Positions 1 to 4,426 of a stretch of 6,310 nucleotides of DNA are shown here, piece by piece. Source of the stretch: Elusimicrobia bacterium RIFCSPHIGHO2_02_FULL_57_9 (GTDB taxonomy: Bacteria > Elusimicrobiota > Elusimicrobia > UBA1565 > UBA9628); contig MGUO01000156.1 of NCBI GenBank assembly GCA_001800015.1, positions 3,343-9,652 on the forward strand, given 5' to 3'. The position numbers and the translations under genes were made by a program. Within the stretch, counting starts at the first letter, position 1; every line of letters begins with the position of its first letter. Under the pieces are notes generated by a model, which was not told where the DNA came from, ran no database searches, and was given only the letters and a program-made list of their open reading frames with translations.

Positions 1-102
1 GAATACCATCCCATCGGCGCCAATGAAACGCCTTCGGGCCGCGCGCGCAACCGCAGGGTTGAAATTATTATTTTACGGGATAAAAAAGGGAAGAAAAGCT
101 GA
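1..102 (+). CDS. MotB/OmpA-type protein, C-terminal end only (5' truncated by window)
   Basis: Only the last 33 codons and the TGA stop are present, in frame 1 of the window. The peptide carries the end of an OmpA/MotB peptidoglycan-binding domain: EYHPIGANETPSGRARNRRV followed by a beta strand EIIIL. This matches the family ending (G-E-x-x-P-x-x-x-N-x-T-x-x-G-R-x-x-N-R-R-V-E-I), and a lysine-rich tail follows. It aligns closely with residues 185-208 of the next gene (EYRPLAANDTREGRKRNRRI...), so the two are tandem paralogues of the same class. The stop (TGA, 100-102) shares one base with the ATG of the next gene, implying translational coupling. A MotB-like stator subunit is the likeliest identity given the neighbour, but the N-terminus is out of view, so a plain OmpA-domain protein cannot be excluded. 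Confidence 0.85.
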   Translation, partial: EYHPIGANETPSGRARNRRVEIIILRDKKGKKS

Positions 103-758
103 TGCGGGCCTACGAAGACCTAAGCCAATTATGGATGGTGCCTTACGCCGACCTTATGTCGACCCTGGTGATTCTTTTCATGGCGCTCTTTGCTTATGCC
201 TATTCCCAGAAGTCCCCGGAATACGCCCGGGCGCTGGCTCAGATCGAGACCGATGTAGCCGGCCGCAAGCAAGCGGATCGGGCCCAGGCCCGTCTTCAGG
301 AAACCGAGATGGCGGTTCAGATAAAAAAAGAAATGAACCGGCTGGCCCTTGATGATTTCGGCGTCGAGGTCACCTCGCGTTATATACGCCTGACCTTGCC
401 TACGCCGGTGATCTTCGCCGAAGGTTCGCAACGCCTCTCGCCCCGGGCCAAAGGCCTGCTCGAGGCGTTGGCGCGGCTGTTTTCCGAGGTCTCCAATCCC
501 GTTTTGGTCGAGGGACACAGCGACAACCTTCCCATCGTGGGTGGAGGCTATCGCAGCAACTGGGAGCTCTCCGCGGCCCGCTCATTCTCGGTCATCAAAT
601 TCCTGATCTCGCAAGACATGGATCCCCAACGCTTTCATGCCCGGGGCTACGGCGAATACCGGCCCCTGGCCGCCAATGACACGCGAGAAGGCCGCAAACG
701 AAACCGCAGGATCGAGATCAGTTTGATTAGAGAAATCCATAAAGAGGCGGTCAAGTGA
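102..758 (+). CDS. MotB-like stator/OmpA-domain protein
   Basis: A 218-residue protein with the layout of a MotB-type B subunit. Residues about 13-35 form a single membrane helix beginning PYADLMSTLVILFMALF. Asp17 sits in the Y-A-D-x-M motif, the family's proton-carrying aspartate position. Residues about 38-80 are charged and probably helical (plug/linker region). Residues about 95-208 form an OmpA/MotB peptidoglycan-binding domain, with the G-H-S-D segment (Asp141), N-W-E-L-S-A-A-R (Asn153, Arg160), G-Y-G-E and GRKRNRRIEI. In known systems such proteins pair with a MotA/TolQ-like A subunit to convert ion flow into mechanical work while gripping the cell wall; that partner is not visible here. 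The ATG overlaps the previous stop by one base, and the TGA overlaps the next GTG (GTGA). The start is supported by this coupling and by placing the helix at the N-terminus. Whether it drives flagella, gliding, transport or another process cannot be told. Confidence 0.9.
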   Translation: MRAYEDLSQLWMVPYADLMSTLVILFMALFAYAYSQKSPEYARALAQIETDVAGRKQADRAQARLQETEMAVQIKKEMNRLALDDFGVEVTSRYIRLTLPTPVIFAEGSQRLSPRAKGLLEALARLFSEVSNPVLVEGHSDNLPIVGGGYRSNWELSAARSFSVIKFLISQDMDPQRFHARGYGEYRPLAANDTREGRKRNRRIEISLIREIHKEAVK

Positions 759-1642
759 TCCGCGCACTGGCCTTGACCCTCATCCTGAGCTGGCCGGGCG
801 CTGTTTGCGCCGCCTCCAAGGAAGCTTCCTCGGTCAAGATTCTTGAGGAATATTATCAGCAGGCTCTGCAATTTTACAAGGAAGGTGATTATCGTCAGGC
901 CATTTTCAAATGGGGCGAGATCCTGAGGGTAGACCCCGAGCAAAAAACCGCCCAGACCATGATTCTGGAAGCCCGCAAACAGCTGGCGCTGACAACCAAA
1001 AAACTGCGCGAACGCAGCATGAGCCTGGTCGCCAAGGGCGCGTATCAAAAAGCCCTGCTCGATCTTCAGGCTCTGATAGACCTGGATCCCAGCGACCCCA
1101 ACACCAAATCCCTGCAGAATCGCTTGGAAGAGGTGGTCAAAGTCGCCGTCGAGCTTCCCCCCCGAGACAAGGCCTCCCGCATGGCCATTTTGGGGCTAAA
1201 AGGCTATCTGGCCCTGCCGGGGGATTTAAAACTCGCCTACAACGGACTGCGCTATGCCCGGGAACTGGCTCCGGGTGAGGAGAATTATAAGAAACTTTTG
1301 GAGTTGCTGCTATTCTCACAGCCCGAACTGGCCGAGGACACAGTCACACCGGGCATGAAGCTTTTGGAATACAAGCATTTCGTGGCCCTGCATCACATCT
1401 ACGACGCCAAACACCACTTGGCGATCGTCGTGCTCAATGAAATACTGGCCTTGGAACCGCATGATCTCACGGCCCTCAAGCGCCTGGGCTCGGCTTATTA
1501 TTCCCTGGGCCGACGCGACAAAGCCCGAGACGCCTGGGTCCGGGCCCTGAAACTCTCGCCCAAGGACAAAACCCTCAAGAAATTCATGGCCAAGCTCAAT
1601 CGCAAGAAATCCATTTCCCCCACGCCGGATCAGAACGAATAA
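755..1642 (+). CDS. Exported TPR-repeat protein
   Basis: A 295-residue protein starting at a GTG that overlaps the preceding stop by four bases, a typical coupled start. Residues 1-19 (MIRALALTLILSWPGAVCA) form a signal peptide with a likely signal peptidase I site after V-C-A. Cys18 is not in a good lipobox (the residue before it is Val), so a lipoprotein is less likely. The rest is helical with TPR-like units at about 32-62 (Y..AL.FYKEGDYRQAI..W..IL..DP), 84-114, 145-175 (degenerate), 204-237 and 238-271 (LKRLGSAYYSLGRRDKARDAWVRALKLSP, the best match). TPR units are protein-binding scaffolds, so the role is inferred to be a periplasmic adaptor for the MotB-like subunits encoded just upstream. 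The C-terminus is lysine-rich and ends in a polar tail. The last 13 bases overlap the 3' end of the convergent barrel gene. Confidence 0.85.
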   Translation: MIRALALTLILSWPGAVCAASKEASSVKILEEYYQQALQFYKEGDYRQAIFKWGEILRVDPEQKTAQTMILEARKQLALTTKKLRERSMSLVAKGAYQKALLDLQALIDLDPSDPNTKSLQNRLEEVVKVAVELPPRDKASRMAILGLKGYLALPGDLKLAYNGLRYARELAPGEENYKKLLELLLFSQPELAEDTVTPGMKLLEYKHFVALHHIYDAKHHLAIVVLNEILALEPHDLTALKRLGSAYYSLGRRDKARDAWVRALKLSPKDKTLKKFMAKLNRKKSISPTPDQNE

Positions 1643-3669
1643 GAGTAGCGCAAGGAAGCAGTGGCTTCCTTGAATGTGTTGGCCGAGTTGATCTTATCCT
1701 TGCTCTGATTGCCCCCCACCCCCATGGTGATGCTGGTCTGGCGGCTGCGGGCCCAGGTAAATTCCGAGTTAACGGAAAAAAGCGAGCTGTCGGCGGGCAG
1801 GATCGGGGAGGTGTTTTTTGTCGCGGTCCAGGTTCCCCATACCTGTGCCACCCATTGCGCGTTAAACGGCAGAGAAAAGCTGGGCGTGACGGATTGGCTG
1901 CTGCGCTTGGAGCCGTCGATTTTATCCTTGGCATCCGAGCGGGTAATGCCGAAGGTGGTGCTCCAGCGCCGCGGCAGCCGCCAATTGGAGGAGAACCCAT
2001 AGGTTTGGGTGTCCAGATCATGAGCCAGCTTGTTTTTATCCCGGAATTGGCTGTTTTGGAAGTTTAACGAGATGCTGTGGGATTTGATGATTTGCCCGGC
2101 TCCTATGCCCCCGGTCACCGTCTGGTTGTTTAGGGCCGAGGTTGGCTGGCCTTTGGCGGTGTTAACCGAGGCATTAAGGCTTAAGCTGGTGGCGCTGGGA
2201 AATTGGAATGAATGACCCATGCTGGCCACCCGCTGCGTGGTCGTGACCTTCTTAGGGTTGTTTGCCACATTATCCTTGTATTGATTGCCGGCCAGAGAGA
2301 GGGTATACCACTGGGCTAGAAAAGCCACCAAGGAGCCGTCAAAGGTCAGGCGGTCGCCCACCACGCCGGGCGCCCCGAAGGCCACAAAATTCGCCCCCGC
2401 CCGCTGCACATAGGACTTAAATTTAAACAGTTTACGATCCCAATTAATTTCTCCCCGTATAGCCTTATCGCTGGCGCCGGGCTTGGTGGTGTCGGCAAAA
2501 AACTCGTTTTTCTGGTAAGCGGCCAAGAACTTGAGCTTGGGCCGCGGCTCCCAGGAAAGATCGGCGCCGTAGCCGGAATTTTTCTGGGCGACTAGCGTGG
2601 GACCGCGGAAGTTCGCCGACTTGGGATCCGAGCTTAAAGATCCGGTTTCATCGCTGCTCAAGAAATAATTAACATTGCTTCTGAAGTTGGCGCCTAAATC
2701 CACGCCTGATTTGGCGGCATACAGGGAGCGGGCGTAGCGGCCGTTGGTAGCGGCGGTTCCCGCCTGGGACGTGATGGTCTGCCCACCCAGCACGTTCCAA
2801 TCCAAGCGCCCTTTTCTCTGCTCAAGCATGGCCCCGCGCATGCCTTGGCCTGAGACTGAAAGCGCCGTCAAATTGGGCAACACATCGCCGGCGTAAATGG
2901 TTCCCCAGGAGGCGTAGTAATTGCCCATGATGATAAAGGGATCGAACACCTTGCCCGGCTCATGGAGAATATAGGCGTTGATCAAATACGAGGCGTCCTT
3001 AATTTTCCCCACGCTGTTAAACGTCGTAGCCCCTTTATGATTTTTCCAGTGCCCCATGCTGGAGTTCTTATAGGAAAGGGTTAGATTCCCCTCGACGCGG
3101 TAGGCAACCACCTCGGGCGCCGGAGGAATGGGCTTTTCCACCACGGAAAAGCCCTTGTATTCCGAGGTAATCAAGGTCCGCGCGTCCTTAACTAAAAACA
3201 CGCGATAAAGCTTGCGGCCGAACATGGTCGCGGGAACGTGGAAGGGCAGGGAGATCGAGGCCACGGTCCCGGCGGGCACCCTTTCCGGCGGGGAAACCTG
3301 GTCGGTGCGTCCAAGCAGTTTATACTCCAGATCGTAAACCTCGCCCACCCAATAATAAGTTCCCGGCTCCCAATCGGTTGTGCCCGTGTTGATGGCCAGG
3401 GCCTGCAGCGACAACGTTTCTCCCGCTTGCACCGGGTCGGGAGCGGGAACGGTGAATTGCAGGCTGGCTGAGTCGAGGGCGTGGGCGGGAACGGAATTAA
3501 TGATCAGCGTTACGGTCAAAATAAAGGTTTTCGCCCCGATCGAGCTGTACCGACCGGGGCGAAAACCCCAGCGCCTCACCTCGCCCGGCAGGGCGAGGCC
3601 CTGGCGAAGATAAGGAAGTCCCTTTTCGCCAAGGGAGGCGCTGAGCCGTTTAATTCCGTGCCCCCACAT
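1630..3669 (-). CDS. Outer-membrane beta-barrel protein with N-terminal Ig-like domain (start uncertain)
   Basis: The open frame runs from a TTG at 3720 to a TGA at 1630-1632 (696 codons); I list it from the only ATG (3669). Going from the TTG, residues about 67-81 form a signal-peptide core (ILTVTLIINSVPAHA), with cleavage likely after A-H-A. Residues about 82-195 look like an Ig-like beta domain (TVPAPDPVQAGETLSLQALA..., W-E-P-G-T-Y-Y-W-V). Residues about 205-696 are rich in alternating polar/aromatic strands with Gly/Ser/Asn/Asp turns and end RYSYSF, a C-terminal aromatic strand with terminal Phe, the usual insertion signal of outer-membrane barrels. The barrel suggests a pore, receptor or anchor; no plug or known receptor motif is evident, so the function is unknown. 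The segment before the signal peptide is encoded by a strongly palindromic stretch (3526-3643). No good Shine-Dalgarno precedes ATG 3669, GTG 3678, GTG 3579 or TTG 3519. The gene is downstream of, and probably linked to, the FecR-domain gene. Confidence 0.8.
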   Translation of the reverse strand: MWGHGIKRLSASLGEKGLPYLRQGLALPGEVRRWGFRPGRYSSIGAKTFILTVTLIINSVPAHALDSASLQFTVPAPDPVQAGETLSLQALAINTGTTDWEPGTYYWVGEVYDLEYKLLGRTDQVSPPERVPAGTVASISLPFHVPATMFGRKLYRVFLVKDARTLITSEYKGFSVVEKPIPPAPEVVAYRVEGNLTLSYKNSSMGHWKNHKGATTFNSVGKIKDASYLINAYILHEPGKVFDPFIIMGNYYASWGTIYAGDVLPNLTALSVSGQGMRGAMLEQRKGRLDWNVLGGQTITSQAGTAATNGRYARSLYAAKSGVDLGANFRSNVNYFLSSDETGSLSSDPKSANFRGPTLVAQKNSGYGADLSWEPRPKLKFLAAYQKNEFFADTTKPGASDKAIRGEINWDRKLFKFKSYVQRAGANFVAFGAPGVVGDRLTFDGSLVAFLAQWYTLSLAGNQYKDNVANNPKKVTTTQRVASMGHSFQFPSATSLSLNASVNTAKGQPTSALNNQTVTGGIGAGQIIKSHSISLNFQNSQFRDKNKLAHDLDTQTYGFSSNWRLPRRWSTTFGITRSDAKDKIDGSKRSSQSVTPSFSLPFNAQWVAQVWGTWTATKNTSPILPADSSLFSVNSEFTWARSRQTSITMGVGGNQSKDKINSANTFKEATASLRYSYSF
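1651..1672. terminator. Perfect 9-bp hairpin at the convergent gene ends
   Basis: CAAGGAAGC (1651-1659) and GCTTCCTTG (1664-1672) are perfect inverted repeats with a four-base AGTG loop. The hairpin lies 8 bases after the TAA of the plus-strand TPR gene and inside the last codons of the minus-strand barrel gene. The position suits a transcript-end or RNA-protecting structure for the plus operon. Neither side has a strong T-run (plus side AATGTGTT, minus side CGCTACTCTTATTCG), so it is not a textbook intrinsic terminator. A chance palindrome in coding sequence is possible. Confidence 0.4.
3526..3567 (-). other. Long hairpin with U-rich 3' side (attenuator/terminator-like)
   Basis: On the plus strand GGTTTTCGCCCCG (3526-3538) is perfectly complementary to CGGGGCGAAAACC (3555-3567). 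After one A/C mismatch, TCG (3540-3542) pairs with CGA (3551-3553), leaving an 8-base loop. Read on the minus strand, the direction of the barrel gene, the stem is followed at once by TTTATTTTG (3525-3517), as in an intrinsic terminator. The plus-strand side has no T-run. It lies just before the codons for the barrel protein's signal-peptide core and itself codes in frame for GFRPGRYSSIGAKT. It may be a leader attenuator or one arm of a palindromic repeat element. Confidence 0.55.
3569..3643 (-). other. Predicted three-way-junction RNA/palindromic element
   Basis: Three nested perfect stems can be paired by eye. The closing stem is CAGCGCCTC (3569-3577) with GAGGCGCTG (3635-3643), 9 bp. Inside it are CCTCGCCC (3579-3586) with GGGCGAGG (3591-3598) around a GGCA loop, and TGGCGAA (3602-3608) with TTCGCCA (3625-3631). 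The last arm is extended by AAGG/CCTT (3612-3615/3621-3624) after a 3-base bulge. Almost every base is paired, giving a compact cloverleaf-like fold directly next to the hairpin at 3526-3567. I do not recognise it as a known riboswitch class. It could be a cis-regulatory leader for the barrel gene or a mobile palindromic repeat; strand is given for the transcribed direction. Confidence 0.5.
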
Positions 3670-3694
3670 AGCTGTCACAATTTGAAAAAAACAA
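3665..3694 (-). promoter_or_regulatory. Weak candidate promoter upstream of barrel gene leader
   Basis: On the minus strand TTGTTT (3694-3689) is followed after 18 bases by TATGTG (3670-3665), a poor sigma70-like pair embedded in an AT-rich patch with a seven-T run. If used, transcription would begin near 3655-3660, just before the structured stretch 3643-3526, making it a leader RNA. Matches to consensus are few and the site overlaps the ATG at 3669, so this is only a suggestion. Confidence 0.2.
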
Positions 3695-3706
3695 AGTCCG
3701 GTCAGA

Positions 3707-4426
3707 TTACTTTTTCTCAAAATTAAGCTTTATCTTCTTCTTTTTCCCGTCCTTATCATCCATCTCCAGCTCCAGGGTGCGGTTTTTCGCCGCCTCCCTA
3801 TTCAGGCGCTCCATAGCCTTGGCCGTATCCTCGGGCTTCAATGAATTCTGCCAAGTCCCATAATCGCCCTGATCCATGGATTTAGGCGCCTGCGGGGCGG
3901 AATCAGCGCTTGCGACTTGCGTCAATTGCCCCGCGCGCAGAGACTGCGCGCCTTTATCGTTGGCCACATCCACCAGCCCCTCGTAAACCTTTACCATCAT
4001 GCGCTCGCCCATTTCCACGTCGGCCTCCGTGCCGCGCACCGAGCAAACCGCCACCGGCGTGCGCACCTGCATGCCGCCGCCCTTACCGTGCAGCAGGCGA
4101 GTCCAGGCCTGGCCCAGGGTGGTAAACACGCTGGGGGGCTCTTGGCCACGGCCGCCGGATTGCACGGTGAAATTGGAATTGGCGTTGATGCGCAATTCCA
4201 CACCGCCCAAAAACGCCAAGGCTGCCAATTCCCCAGAGCCGGTCTTAATCACATCCCCCTCATAGACGCTGTCCTGACGCCTCAGGGACCTGAAGGATTG
4301 GCCCTGCCCCTTGACCTGAGGCCGGCCTTTTATGTCGGTCACCGTGGCCGCCACCGGGGACTTGGCCCAACTGCTTGCCGCTGGCGCCGCCGCCATTAAT
4401 GTTAAGACCAATGCCAGTTTATTCAT
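3707..4426 (-). CDS. Exported FecR-domain protein
   Basis: A 239-residue protein. Residues 1-21 (MNKLALVLTLMAAAPAASSWA) are a signal peptide with a plausible cleavage after S-W-A. Residues about 52-150 match the FecR fold: V-Y-E-G-D-V-I-K-T-G-S-G-E-L-A at 54-68, a beta strand VELRINANSNFTV at 76-88, then VRTPVAVCSVRGTEADVEM at 121-139 (the P-V-A-V-x-x-V-R-G-T-E motif) and KVYEGLVDV at 146-154. Residues about 175-200 are a linker, and the tail is Lys/Glu-rich (DDKDGKKKKIKLNFEKK). Classical FecR proteins have a cytoplasmic anti-sigma segment and a membrane helix before this domain. Here there is only a signal peptide, so a structural or sensory periplasmic role is more likely than sigma-factor control. 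An excellent ribosome site (AAAGGAG, 7 bases before the ATG) fixes the start, which overlaps the upstream gene's stop by 8 bases. Confidence 0.88.
   Translation of the reverse strand: MNKLALVLTLMAAAPAASSWAKSPVAATVTDIKGRPQVKGQGQSFRSLRRQDSVYEGDVIKTGSGELAALAFLGGVELRINANSNFTVQSGGRGQEPPSVFTTLGQAWTRLLHGKGGGMQVRTPVAVCSVRGTEADVEMGERMMVKVYEGLVDVANDKGAQSLRAGQLTQVASADSAPQAPKSMDQGDYGTWQNSLKPEDTAKAMERLNREAAKNRTLELEMDDKDGKKKKIKLNFEKK

Noticed and set aside
129..518. Long antisense and off-frame open frames, e.g. minus 129-518, plus 3917-4399 and plus 5229-5615.
   Set aside because: They lie wholly within well-supported genes, have no recognisable domains or ribosome sites, and have the Arg/Pro/Ala-rich makeup of GC-rich shadow frames.
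102..758. Zorya-type anti-phage system (ZorB is a MotB/OmpA protein).
   Set aside because: No helicase or nuclease partners are seen, and the genes that follow are an exported TPR protein and a convergent envelope operon. Two tandem MotB-like genes do not match the ZorA-ZorB layout.
3685..3713. Possible terminator after the FecR-domain gene (AAAGT...ACTTT stem before a seven-T run on the minus strand).
   Set aside because: The stem is only 5 bp and AT-rich with an 11-base loop and one base before the T-run; too weak to call.
3718..3720. TTG at 3720 as the true start of the barrel protein.
   Set aside because: It lies inside the FecR-domain gene's last codons with no clear ribosome site and would give an 80-residue pre-sequence. 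It is kept only as an alternative.
3933..3951. Perfect 8-bp hairpin GCGCGCAG/CTGCGCGC with a 3-base loop.
   Set aside because: It is inside the FecR-domain coding region with no neighbouring signals. Alternating GC sequence of this length arises easily in a GC-rich gene.
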